Shown: piece after piece, positions 36,177 through 44,722 of the stretch | Layout: each line of letters begins with the position of its first letter | How positions within the stretch are numbered: position 1 is the first letter of the stretch | Source of the DNA: Rhodalgimonas zhirmunskyi | GTDB taxonomy: Bacteria; Pseudomonadota; Alphaproteobacteria; Rhodobacterales; Rhodobacteraceae | Reading direction: 5' to 3' | NCBI GenBank assembly: GCA_030848925.1 | Contig: JANFFA010000007.1 | Coordinates: 1 to 46,569, forward strand | DNA length: 46,569 bases | The notes under the pieces: generated by a model | Told to the model about the DNA's origin: nothing | Database searches by the model: none | Seen by the model: only the letters and a program-made list of their open reading frames with translations | Program-made: the position numbers and the translations under genes

Positions 36177-36220
36177 CCCAAATCAATATCGGAATTTCGT
36201 TAACCCATAGGGCCTGCCTA

Positions 36221-37099
36221 TCAACCTGAAAGACTCTTTACCGTCTGCAAGAGCGCTTGGATGACAGGCGTATAGGGCTCTTGGTGTTGCACGATGAGGC
36301 CGATCTCAGGCGCATCCATCCCCTCGATCGGAATCACTTCAAGGTCATGTCCCTTCGCCAGGAATGCGGCATGTTCGCGGGGCAGGACCGTTGCGTAGCC
36401 GCCTTCTTTCACAGTTGCTATCAAAACGATCGTGGAATTCGACTCAACCGGTGCAGGAGGAGCAATATTTGCACGTTGAAAATTGCGGGAGATAATCCGC
36501 CGATTTTGCATGTTGGGTGTCAGTAGGCAGAGTTTCACGTCTGCCAGTTGCCCCCAACTCAGCGTCGTTTTGCCTGCCAGTGCGTGCGTCGCCCCCACAA
36601 CCAGTGCGTAATGCTCGCGGTATAGTGGAGAGCAGGTCACCCTGCCCAACGGTTCGACGTCGAGATAAGTGATGCCTGCATCGACATCGAGATTTTCGAG
36701 CATCTCGAGGATTTCGAGTGACGAACGTGAAAGGATCGTGAAGCTGACTGCCGGGTGCGCTTTTTCGAACCGCGCGGCTAGGCGCGCAGCCATGGTCAAT
36801 GCAGTAGGAATGACGGCGATTCTCAGATGCCCGGCCAGTCCATGATGTGAGGCCCGCATCTCTTCACGCAGCCGACGCGTGTCGCCCACGATCTGACGGG
36901 CCCAGATCAGCGCGCGCTGCCCCTCGGGCGTCAATCCGCCGTACCGCGCGCCACGCAGAACAAGTTTAACCCCGAGTTGCTCTTCGAGTTGACGTATACC
37001 TGCGGAAAGGCTGGGTTGGGTAATGCCAAGGGATTGCGCCGCACGTCCGAAATGCTGTGCCTTCGCCAAAGCGATCAGCATTTCGAGTTTCGCAAGCAT
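36221..37099 (-). CDS. LysR family transcriptional regulator
   Basis: A 292-residue LysR protein: N-terminal helix-turn-helix AQHFGRAAQSLGITQPSLSAGIRQLEEQLG (residues about 15-45), then a periplasmic-binding-like effector domain. It is codirectional with the fds operon (92 bases to fdsG) and divergent from the sulfur-oxidation gene pair, so either or both could be its targets. LysR regulators adjacent to fds operons are known in other proteobacteria (FdsR-type). Start at 37099 was chosen; 37105 is possible. Confidence 0.9.
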   Translation of the reverse strand: MLAKLEMLIALAKAQHFGRAAQSLGITQPSLSAGIRQLEEQLGVKLVLRGARYGGLTPEGQRALIWARQIVGDTRRLREEMRASHHGLAGHLRIAVIPTALTMAARLAARFEKAHPAVSFTILSRSSLEILEMLENLDVDAGITYLDVEPLGRVTCSPLYREHYALVVGATHALAGKTTLSWGQLADVKLCLLTPNMQNRRIISRNFQRANIAPPAPVESNSTIVLIATVKEGGYATVLPREHAAFLAKGHDLEVIPIEGMDAPEIGLIVQHQEPYTPVIQALLQTVKSLSG

Positions 37100-37127
37100 C
37101 ACCATCTCCTCTTTCGCGGCCGAAAAA

Positions 37128-37137
37128 ATGATAGTTC
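37128..37137 (+). promoter_or_regulatory. ATGATAGTTC box in the LysR-metallohydrolase intergenic region
   Basis: The sequence ATGATAGTTC lies 28 bases upstream of the LysR start and about 110 bases upstream of the metallohydrolase start, and matches the box before fdsG at 9 of 10 bases. Two occurrences in the promoter regions next to the same regulator are suggestive only. Confidence 0.3.
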
Positions 37138-37201
37138 GCCGGACGATTTTTTACCATCCGCGTCAAGGATAAAGCAAATCTGCGATGAACCTATTCCGTT
37201 T

Positions 37202-37226
37202 ATGTGAGTTGCTCCTATATTCACAT
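37202..37226. promoter_or_regulatory. Inverted repeat ATGTGA/TCACAT before the metallohydrolase gene
   Basis: ATGTGA and TCACAT form an inverted repeat with a 13-base spacer, 21-46 bases before the ATG. A TATATT inside it could be a -10 element. The spacing is wrong for CRP/FNR (6). It may be a LysR or other operator. Confidence 0.35.
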
Positions 37227-37247
37227 TCGAAAAAGGAGATATGACAA

Positions 37248-38138
37248 ATGGCAAATCCAAAGGCGAACCCCATCGTCAAACCGTTTTATGACTCTGCAAC
37301 GGGCAGTTGGCAGTATGTATTCCACGACCCGGAAACAATGAAGGGCGCCACCGTGGACGTGGTGATGGACTACGATCCGAACGCTGCAGCCGTGAGCACG
37401 ACGCATGCACAAGAGGTGTTGGACTACATCCGCGATGAGGGCATCGAAATCGAATGGATCCTCGACACCCATCCGCACGCTGATCACTTTATGGCGGCCA
37501 CTTGGTTGAAGCGGAAGCTCGACGCACCGACGGCCATCGGCGAAAAGGTAACTGGCGTTCAGGAGCTTTGGAAAGACATCTACAACTTGCCAGAGGATTT
37601 CCCGGTGGACGGGCGGCAATGGGATCGGCTCTTTGCCGATGGAGAGACGTTCAAGGTTGGCAATGTCGAGGTCGAGGTGATTTTTTCGCCTGGGCATACT
37701 CTGGCGTCCATCACCTATGTCGCAGGTAACGCGGCCTTTGTGCACGACACGCTGATGATGCCGGACAGCGGCACCAGCCGGGCCGATTTCCCCGGCGGGT
37801 CGTCGAAGGATCTCTATGAGACCCTGCAGAAGATCCTCTCCCTGCCCGAGGACACCCGTCTCTTCGTCGGGCACGACTACTGCAAGGGTGGCCGCGATCC
37901 GGCCTGCGAGGCCACGGTGGCGCAGCACAAGGCCGAGAACATCCACCTGAGCGATGATCCAGACGAAGCGACCTTCCGAAAGCGTCGCGATGAACGCGAT
38001 GCGACGCTCGCCTTGCCCGATCGTATGCTGGAAGCCTTGCAATACAATATCCGGGCGGGCCAAAAACCAGAACCCGAAAGCGACGGGCGCAGCTACCTCA
38101 AAATTCCGCTTGATTACTTCGAGCCGCCAAAGGGCTGA
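37248..38138 (+). CDS. Metallo-beta-lactamase fold hydrolase, persulfide dioxygenase-like
   Basis: A 296-residue protein with metal-binding motifs THPHADHF, SPGHT (His), HDTLMMPDSG and VGHDY. The arrangement is that of ETHE1/Blh-type persulfide dioxygenases, which oxidise glutathione persulfide to sulfite in the cytoplasm. The next gene encodes an SQR-like protein, supporting this reading. An AGGAG site lies at 37234-37238; an overlapping out-of-frame ATG at 37241 is rejected. The gene is divergent from the LysR regulator. Confidence 0.82.
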   Translation: MANPKANPIVKPFYDSATGSWQYVFHDPETMKGATVDVVMDYDPNAAAVSTTHAQEVLDYIRDEGIEIEWILDTHPHADHFMAATWLKRKLDAPTAIGEKVTGVQELWKDIYNLPEDFPVDGRQWDRLFADGETFKVGNVEVEVIFSPGHTLASITYVAGNAAFVHDTLMMPDSGTSRADFPGGSSKDLYETLQKILSLPEDTRLFVGHDYCKGGRDPACEATVAQHKAENIHLSDDPDEATFRKRRDERDATLALPDRMLEALQYNIRAGQKPEPESDGRSYLKIPLDYFEPPKG

Positions 38139-38228
38139 CCTGCGTAGTTTACGTCGAAGTAAGAATTCAGAGAAGCGCGCGACAGGCCCGGCCCACAGAT
38201 CTCTTTCAACGAAGAAGGAGATCGACCG

Positions 38229-39506
38229 ATGAGTGTGAATAAGAAAACTCAGGTACTGGTGCTCGGTGGTAATTTTGCCGGGCTTGGCGCGGCTCAGAAA
38301 ATCCGGGAACACGCGGGTGATGCGGTGGAGATCACCGTCATCGACCGCAAGGGATACCTCGACTTTATTCCGAACATCCCACTCGAGGTTTTCGAGGGCC
38401 GCGACCCGGCATTCACGATGCACATGCCTTTGCTCGAAGCGCTGGACAAGGATGACATCAAGTTCAGCCAAGCCGAGATCACGGCTATCGACGTGGATGC
38501 CAAGACCGTCAGATTGCGCCCGAACGAGCGCCCGGGCGCGCCGGAATACACGATACACTATGACAAGCTGGTCATCGCGCTGGGCGCGCGGCTCGCTTAC
38601 GACGATATCGAAGGGTTCGCGGAATACGGGCATGCCGCATCTGATGCCTATCACGCGAACCGCTTCATCGAATACATGAAGAACGATTACAAGGGCGGTC
38701 AAATCGTCGTTGGGTCGGCCCGGTTCGAGCAGGGCACCGAGGGTCGTCCTGATTGGCTTCCCACCGCTCTTGCCGCCTGCGAAGGTCCGCCGGTGGAGCT
38801 TTCGCTATCGCTCGCCCATTGGCTTGAGGAAAACGGCAAGGGAAGCGCGAAGAATATCACCATTTTCACTCCTGCGGAGCTGATCGCGGAAGATGCCGGT
38901 GAAAAGGTCGTCAAGCAACTGCTTGAAGCGGCGTCGAGCATGGGCTTCAACTATGTGAACAAGACCGAAGACATCAAAAGACTGACCGCAACCCATATCG
39001 AGTTCGCAAACGGCCAGTCGATCGAATGTGAGGTCAAACTCGTCCTGCCGAACTGGAAGCCGCACGATTTTCTCAAAGGGCTTCCTGTGTCGGATGAGGT
39101 GGGTTTCATCATCACCGGAATGGATATGAGAAACTCGGATTACCCAGACGTTTACGCCTGTGGCGACGCTGCGGCGCTTACCGTGCCCAAACTTGGCGCG
39201 ATCGGTCACCAAGAGACCGAAATCGTCGGGCGCCAGATCGCCCGTGACGTTGGCGCGATGTCGGCGGAAGAGGCCGATGTGGATTGGCATCCCGAGGTTG
39301 TCTGTATCGGTGATATGGGCGGTGGCAAAGCATTCTACATACACGCGACCTCTTGGTTTGGTGGGGACATTCAAGAGCTTGAGATGGGCCAAATTCCTTA
39401 CCTTCAGAAGGTGGCATACAAGGAAATGTTTTTCCGCCGTCATGGGAAGGTCCCCAACTGGGGTGTGCCGCTTGCGAAATGGTCTGCTGAACACATCAAG
39501 CTATGA
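38229..39506 (+). CDS. Sulfide:quinone oxidoreductase-like flavoprotein
   Basis: A 425-residue FAD-dependent oxidoreductase. The FAD motif is VLVLGGNFAGLGAAQKI, followed by a second dinucleotide region, the VYACGDAAALTVPKLG segment and a hydrophobic C-terminus ending WGVPLAKWSAEHIKL. Cys184 (AACEGPP) and Cys359 (VVCIGDMG) are the candidates for the redox pair; Cys311 belongs to the FAD motif. It resembles SQR/flavocytochrome c sulfide dehydrogenase proteins. Paired with the persulfide-dioxygenase-like gene, it should oxidise sulfide to persulfide at the membrane with quinone as acceptor (inference). An AAGGAG site precedes the ATG. Confidence 0.75.
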   Translation: MSVNKKTQVLVLGGNFAGLGAAQKIREHAGDAVEITVIDRKGYLDFIPNIPLEVFEGRDPAFTMHMPLLEALDKDDIKFSQAEITAIDVDAKTVRLRPNERPGAPEYTIHYDKLVIALGARLAYDDIEGFAEYGHAASDAYHANRFIEYMKNDYKGGQIVVGSARFEQGTEGRPDWLPTALAACEGPPVELSLSLAHWLEENGKGSAKNITIFTPAELIAEDAGEKVVKQLLEAASSMGFNYVNKTEDIKRLTATHIEFANGQSIECEVKLVLPNWKPHDFLKGLPVSDEVGFIITGMDMRNSDYPDVYACGDAAALTVPKLGAIGHQETEIVGRQIARDVGAMSAEEADVDWHPEVVCIGDMGGGKAFYIHATSWFGGDIQELEMGQIPYLQKVAYKEMFFRRHGKVPNWGVPLAKWSAEHIKL

Positions 39507-39752
39507 CCATTCGGTCGGATCTGGTCGCGGCTCAACTATTTAGTTGTCGGCCAGATCGTGCAGATGCGTCCTGATTGCCGCGCCGACACGCGCGGCACTC
39601 GGCGAGGGAACTAGCGTGTCACATCACGCGTTAGCGGTGTTCTACGCAAGGCGGATGAATACGCGAGACCGGGATCGACCCTCCAGATTCCCTCTCTACG
39701 AGTGTGAAGAACGTGCCGACATATGCAAGGGATCGAGCACGAAGGAATAGAC

Positions 39753-40757
39753 ATGAAAAAATACATCAAGCCCGTGCTCGCGGGCACAGTTCTATTGCTG
39801 ATCGGCGCAGGGCTCTGGGGATACTGGAAATATGGTGAGCTTTATCCCAGCACAGAGGACGCGTATCTGAAATCGAATGTGATCCCTATTATGGCGCAGA
39901 CTACAGGACGTGTCACAAGGGTTGCCGTTACCGAAAATCAGCATGTCAGCGCCGGTGATCTGTTATTTGAAATCGACCCAACGCTGTACAAGGATGCAGT
40001 CACCCAAGCCGAGGCGCAGGTGGCAGCAGACAAGCAGGCAGTGGACAGTTACCTGCGCAAGGTCGATGCGGCCGCTGCTGGCGTCACCAGCGCCCTTTCC
40101 GCCAAGGACACTGCTGATGCTCAATTAGAGCGTGTCAAAAAACTGAATGGCAATGGTCACGCAAGCCAAGCCACGCTTGATGATGCGCTGTCAGCTGCCG
40201 CGCGGGCCTCTGCTGCGCTGGATTCTGCAAAAGCAGAGTTGCTGGCCGCTCGCGCTGCGATGGAGGGGAACAACGATGCGCTTGTAGCTGCCAAGGCGCA
40301 GCTTTCGACGACCCAGACGAACCTTGAGCGAACTAAGGTCACGGCCCCCGTCAGTGGATGGATTTCGAATTTCGCTTTGCGCGAGGGCAGTATTGTTACG
40401 GCCTACGCACCGCTCTTCGCTTTGGTCGAAGATGGCGACTGGTGGATAGACGCCAATTTCAAGGAAACCGATCTGCCGAGAATCCAAACAGGTCTACCGG
40501 TTTCGGTCTCCGTCGATATGCTGCCTGATGTGACACTCAATGGCTATGTCGCCTCGATCGGTCATGGTTCGGGCAGTACGTTTTCACTGCTCCCGGCCGA
40601 AAACGCCTCGGGCAATTGGGTTAAGGTTACCCAGCGTTTCCCTGTCAGAATTCACCTGGACCCGACGGATCAACCCCTTCGTGTCGGCGCGTCAAGCAGC
40701 GTAAGGATCGACACTACGGCACAACCGGATCCGGATTTCGCGAAAAGGGCAGAGTGA
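39753..40757 (+). CDS. emrA: Membrane fusion protein of multidrug pump, EmrA-like
   Basis: A 334-residue HlyD-family adaptor: one N-terminal membrane helix (about residues 5-25), TEDAYLKSNVIPIMAQTTGRV and a lipoyl half-motif, a coiled-coil hairpin of about 110 residues rich in Ala, then the second lipoyl half (VTAPVSGWISNF) and beta-barrel. It bridges the inner-membrane pump to an outer channel. It is 3 bases upstream of emrB, clearly an operon. ATG 39753 has AAGGA upstream. Codon use looks less GC-rich than the genes before 36 kb. Confidence 0.92.
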   Translation: MKKYIKPVLAGTVLLLIGAGLWGYWKYGELYPSTEDAYLKSNVIPIMAQTTGRVTRVAVTENQHVSAGDLLFEIDPTLYKDAVTQAEAQVAADKQAVDSYLRKVDAAAAGVTSALSAKDTADAQLERVKKLNGNGHASQATLDDALSAAARASAALDSAKAELLAARAAMEGNNDALVAAKAQLSTTQTNLERTKVTAPVSGWISNFALREGSIVTAYAPLFALVEDGDWWIDANFKETDLPRIQTGLPVSVSVDMLPDVTLNGYVASIGHGSGSTFSLLPAENASGNWVKVTQRFPVRIHLDPTDQPLRVGASSSVRIDTTAQPDPDFAKRAE

Positions 40758-40760
40758 TCC

Positions 40761-42344
40761 ATGGCCCCCCAAGCGGCGACTCCCGATAACACGTCCAGCG
40801 ATACGCCTGGCGCTTCCGAAAAAGGTGTTGGTTCAGGTGAAGTAAAGCTCGTTATCGTAATTGCAGTGGTGTTGAGCGCCATTCTTCAGGTGCTTGACTC
40901 AACGATCGTCAACGTCGCGTTGCCGCACATGAAGTCGGCGTTCGGCATCACCTCGGATCAGGTAACCTGGATTCTGACCTCATATATTGTGGCGTCAGTA
41001 ATGGTGATGCCGCTGACAGGCCTGCTTTCTCGGATGATCGGGCGACGGCGGCTGATCCTGACTGCGATCATGGGGTTTGCCGCTTTTTCAGCGCTCTGCG
41101 GATTCTCGTGGAGCCTGACCTCAATGGTTTTCTTCCGCTTAGGGCAGGGCGTGTTCGGTGCTTTTCTGATTCCACTGTCGCAGTCCATTCTGTTTGACAG
41201 TTTTCCAAAGGAAAAGCGCGGGCAGGCCATGGCTATGTTCGGATTGGGCGTGGTCGTCGCCCCGGTGATGGGGCCGACCATCGGCGCGCTGCTAACGGAC
41301 TACTATTCTTGGCGGATGGTGTTCTTCGTCAACATTCCGATCGCCGCTTTGGCGATCCTCTTGCTGGCAGGGGAACTTCCTAAAGAAGATCCAAGGAAAG
41401 TGCACATTGATTGGATGGGGCTCACGGCTATGGGACTTGGCATCGGGGCGCTTCAATATGTTCTCGATCAGGGCGAAAGCAAGGATTGGTTCGCGAGCCA
41501 TGCCATTCAGGTGGCCGCCGTCATTTCGGTGCTGTCGCTTCTTTTTTTCTTGGTGCGCGGAGCAATAGAAGGGGATCGCAACGTCATTGACCTCAAGCTG
41601 TTCGCGGACCGAAACTTTACCATCGGCACTCTGACAGTTGCGGGTTTTGCCATCTCGATGTTTGGCGGTATCGCGATCTTACCAATCTTCGTGCAGGGCT
41701 TGCTGGGGTATCCGGTGATCGATGCGGGCACGCTTTTTATTCCGCGTGGCCTTGCGGCGGGGTTTTCGATGGTGGTTACGGGCGCGGTGCTGCAGCCGCG
41801 TGTCGATGCGCGGATGCTGGCGTTTTGCGGGCTTGCGTTGACGGCTTGGGGCAACTTCATGATGGGTGGCCTGACCCTAGAGGCGAGCTTCTGGCAACTG
41901 GCCATGCCGGGCGTGGTGCAAGGTTTTGGCATGGGTCTTGTCTTCGTGCCACTTTCGACGTTGGCGTTCGACCGCATTGACAGTGAACGCCAGAACGAAG
42001 CTTCGGGCATCTATGGCGTGACACGTCAGTTGGGCTCTTCCATCGGGATCGCGGTGGTATCAAGCCAAGTGTCTCATCGGTTGACCCAGCAGGCGATGCT
42101 TCTGAGCGAGAATATCACAGCCTATTCCCCAGCGGTGAAAGCCTATCTCGCGCCGTTGGGCCTGTCGGCGAGCGACCCCACGGGGTTGGCCATGATTAAT
42201 GCGCAGATCTCGCAGCAGGCAGCCCTGATCGCCTATTCGCAGGTTTTCGATCTGTTGGGCTATCTGACCGTACTGCTGATCCCCTTGCTTCTGCTTGCGC
42301 GCAGGCCAATGAATTCGGGAAACGCGCCGCCGGTGAGTGAATGA
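40761..42344 (+). CDS. emrB: DHA2-family MFS multidrug transporter, EmrB-like
   Basis: A 527-residue drug:H+ antiporter with about 14 helices. Motifs are ILQVLDSTIVNVALPHMKSAFG (motif D1), SRMIGRRRLILT (motif A), and GVVVAPVMGPTIGALLTDYYSWR (motif C). With EmrA it exports hydrophobic compounds; the drug is unknown. The N-terminal ~30 residues are polar and Ser/Thr-rich. A 228-base gap separates it from yfdX. It lacks an adjacent TolC gene, so the outer channel must be encoded elsewhere. Confidence 0.93.
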   Translation: MAPQAATPDNTSSDTPGASEKGVGSGEVKLVIVIAVVLSAILQVLDSTIVNVALPHMKSAFGITSDQVTWILTSYIVASVMVMPLTGLLSRMIGRRRLILTAIMGFAAFSALCGFSWSLTSMVFFRLGQGVFGAFLIPLSQSILFDSFPKEKRGQAMAMFGLGVVVAPVMGPTIGALLTDYYSWRMVFFVNIPIAALAILLLAGELPKEDPRKVHIDWMGLTAMGLGIGALQYVLDQGESKDWFASHAIQVAAVISVLSLLFFLVRGAIEGDRNVIDLKLFADRNFTIGTLTVAGFAISMFGGIAILPIFVQGLLGYPVIDAGTLFIPRGLAAGFSMVVTGAVLQPRVDARMLAFCGLALTAWGNFMMGGLTLEASFWQLAMPGVVQGFGMGLVFVPLSTLAFDRIDSERQNEASGIYGVTRQLGSSIGIAVVSSQVSHRLTQQAMLLSENITAYSPAVKAYLAPLGLSASDPTGLAMINAQISQQAALIAYSQVFDLLGYLTVLLIPLLLLARRPMNSGNAPPVSE

Positions 42345-42572
42345 GGCAGCGCCCTTTAATGAACTTCGGCAAAACACTCGGTTTGCGAGCTTTCCTGCGG
42401 CCTTTGTTTAATCAGTGCAATTTGCTTTCTGGGGACCATTTTACGCCCTGCTTTCGGTGCGCCGTGAGGCTGATTGCAGATAAGTAAGATAATCGACAGG
42501 CAGACCTAAAGAGCAGTTGTCATATCCCTTTCACAAGGAGCGAGCCCATCCCGTTCCTGAAAGGAGCCAACC

Positions 42573-43247
42573 ATGAAACCCAGATCAAAAATCCTCACCG
42601 CAACTCTAGTTGCTCTGATGGGAACCTCAGCCGCAGGCGCATACGCTGCAAACGAAACCACGACCGCCGCATCCCAGACCGCAACACAAAGCGAAGCGGG
42701 CGCGGCATACCAGACACAAACCAAAATGCTCAAAACCGCTGATGAGGCAGTGAGCACGCTGAACGACGTTCGCGCGGCTCGTCTTGCCTTGATCAACAAC
42801 GATATCCAGACCGCCCGCGCCAAGCTTGAAAAAGCCACCAAGGCATTCGACGTCTCGTCTCAGCAATGGAAGGCGCTGGTTGTGCAGGATGTGACATCGC
42901 CGGGCGATGCCGCCGATTACGTGCCGTTCGATGTGTCTATGGCGCTGGGCGAAAGTTTCACCGCCACGCCCGAGAACCAGAAAGCCGTGAGCGAAGCCAA
43001 TCAGCACATGCAGAAGGGCGATGAGATCAAGGCGCTCGACGTGCTGCGCGTCAACGATGTCGACGTGACGCTTTCCGCCGCACTCTTGCCCGTCACCGAA
43101 ACACACGATCACCTGCAATACGCGATGAAGGCGCTCGATGAGGGTAAGTATTTTGACGCCAATCTGGCGCTCAAAGCGATCGACGATGGCATCATTGTAC
43201 AAAGCTACGGGATCAATGCCATTCCGCAACAAGGCAACGCCGGGTAA
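42573..43247 (+). CDS. YfdX family periplasmic protein
   Basis: A 224-residue protein with a signal peptide (MKPRSKILTATLVALMGTSA..., cleavage near AYA-ANE). The mature helical part contains ALINNDIQTARAKLEKATKAF and PVTETHDHLQYAMKALDEGK, YfdX-like. In Escherichia coli yfdX is under EvgA/EvgS, which also drives the emrKY pump, and is linked to acid and drug tolerance. Here it lies next to an EmrAB-type pump and a two-component system. A GAAAGGAG site lies just before the ATG. Confidence 0.85.
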   Translation: MKPRSKILTATLVALMGTSAAGAYAANETTTAASQTATQSEAGAAYQTQTKMLKTADEAVSTLNDVRAARLALINNDIQTARAKLEKATKAFDVSSQQWKALVVQDVTSPGDAADYVPFDVSMALGESFTATPENQKAVSEANQHMQKGDEIKALDVLRVNDVDVTLSAALLPVTETHDHLQYAMKALDEGKYFDANLALKAIDDGIIVQSYGINAIPQQGNAG

Positions 43248-43277
43248 TCTCTCTCCTGTCCACTGACGGCGTTGTTT

Positions 43278-43310
43278 CGCCCCGGCCATGCGATCTGGCC
43301 GGGGCGATTT
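43278..43310. terminator. Terminator between yfdX-like gene and the sensor kinase gene
   Basis: CGCCCCGGCCA (43278-43288) pairs with TGGCCGGGGCG (43296-43306) around a 7-base loop, followed by ATTT. It stands between convergent genes and can serve the yfdX-like side best. Confidence 0.8.
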
Positions 43311-43315
43311 GATGA

Positions 43316-44722
43316 TCAGATGCTTTTGAACACGAGTGAGACGCAAAGCCCCGGCGCATTGTCGCTGAGGTGAATTTCACCGTTATGGCGGCGCACGATT
43401 GCCGCCGCGATGCTCAGACCCAGCCCGGTGCCGCCTGTTGAGCGCGTTTGATCAAGCCGCACAAACCGCTTTAGCACCGCGTCCCGCTTGTCTGCGGGGA
43501 TGCCGGGGCCGTTGTCGCAAACGCTAAGCGTGATCGCTCTATCTCGCTGAGAAACGCCAATGGTAACTTCGGTGCCGCTCGGCCCGTATTGCAGCGCGTT
43601 TTCAACGAGGTTGATCAGCGCCTGCCGAAGCATGGACTCATCACCGGATATCGCGGTGACGGTCGGATCGGCCCATAGGGAGAGGCTTTGTGCGCGGTCT
43701 TCGGCCACCGGCTCGAGCATTTCAATCGTATTGATCGCCAACTCGCGCAAGTCGACAGGGTCACGAGCCACATGACTGACCCCGCTCTCGATCCGCGAAA
43801 GCCGCAAAATCGCGTCGAAGCTTTTGTTAAGCTCGTCGAGTTGCACCAGCGCGCCTTCCAGATCTTCCTGCGCAGCAGAAGGCAAAAGCTGTGCCAGGAC
43901 ATGGGGTTCTAGTCGGCTTCGAATCCGCTGTAAGGGACGCCTTAGATCATGAGCAAGGGCGCTGGAAATTTCGCTCATTTCCGAAACTGAGGCTTCCAGT
44001 GCCGCCAGCATGTCGTTTACCCGATGCGAGATCCAATCGACATCGTCGGCTTGGCTTTCAATTGGCGCGATGCGTGCGCCCAAATCGCCCTCTGCGGCCC
44101 GCAACAGCGTATCATCAATCCGCTTCAGGCGGTTGCCGTCACGACGCCCAAGAATGAAAGCCAGAGCCCCGATCAAAAGTACAGCTCCACCCAAGCTCCA
44201 TTCGGCAACGCGAAGGAAAACCGCGCGGCTCAACTCTAGAAGGCGCGAATCCTGAGCCGCAAGAATCCATCCCGAATTGATCCGGATGCCAAACGCATGG
44301 AGATACTGCCCGCGCGCAAAGAAGGCTTGCGCTTCAACGACCTGCCCCTTGGCGTTGAGCAGTCGGCGTCCTTCAAAGGGCAATCCCTGCAGCGGCAGGT
44401 TTCCAACCCGCTTGCCGCCCGGTGCCTCGTAGAGGACAGGCTGAACGTCACTGTGCGGGGCGTTCGCATAAGCACGAATGTCGCGTTCAAGTGCATCTGG
44501 ACCCAACCGTTCGAGCACTTCTTTCAGCGCTAGCGCATGATCCTGGGCCTCTTGCCACAAAAGCGAGTCGAGTTTTCGCTCGTAGATCGTATAGCTGGCC
44601 GCGCCAGCGATCAGGGCAACAAGGGCGAAGACAAAGCTCAGCCGGAGAGCATTGCGAAGTGAAGACGAGCGCGGCACTTCGCCATTTCTGGGCACCGCAA
44701 TGGGGCGCTTCCGCCTTGTCAT
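43316..44722 (-). CDS. Sensor histidine kinase
   Basis: A 468-residue membrane kinase: helix 1 (about 28-46), a ~125-residue periplasmic domain, helix 2 (about 175-192), HAMP (about 193-245), phosphoacceptor His258 in SSALAHDLRRPL, N-box NLVENALQYG, G1 DNGPGIP, and G2 GTGLGLSIAAAI. The usual HE is HD, as in QseC/TctE-like kinases. Its ATG overlaps the response-regulator stop by 4 bases. Signal unknown; the pump and YfdX genes are likely targets (inference). Confidence 0.92.
   Translation of the reverse strand: MTRRKRPIAVPRNGEVPRSSSLRNALRLSFVFALVALIAGAASYTIYERKLDSLLWQEAQDHALALKEVLERLGPDALERDIRAYANAPHSDVQPVLYEAPGGKRVGNLPLQGLPFEGRRLLNAKGQVVEAQAFFARGQYLHAFGIRINSGWILAAQDSRLLELSRAVFLRVAEWSLGGAVLLIGALAFILGRRDGNRLKRIDDTLLRAAEGDLGARIAPIESQADDVDWISHRVNDMLAALEASVSEMSEISSALAHDLRRPLQRIRSRLEPHVLAQLLPSAAQEDLEGALVQLDELNKSFDAILRLSRIESGVSHVARDPVDLRELAINTIEMLEPVAEDRAQSLSLWADPTVTAISGDESMLRQALINLVENALQYGPSGTEVTIGVSQRDRAITLSVCDNGPGIPADKRDAVLKRFVRLDQTRSTGGTGLGLSIAAAIVRRHNGEIHLSDNAPGLCVSLVFKSI

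Noticed and set aside
37202-37226. CRP/FNR site
   Set aside because: The half sites look right, but the spacer is 13 rather than 6 bases; kept only as a generic inverted repeat.
37241-37250. Alternative start ATG for the metallohydrolase
   Set aside because: The ATG at 37241 is out of frame with the protein; 37248 is in frame and well spaced from AGGAG.
39544-39750. 68-codon open frame before emrA
   Set aside because: Arg/Cys-rich, no ribosome-binding site and no recognisable family; probably non-coding.
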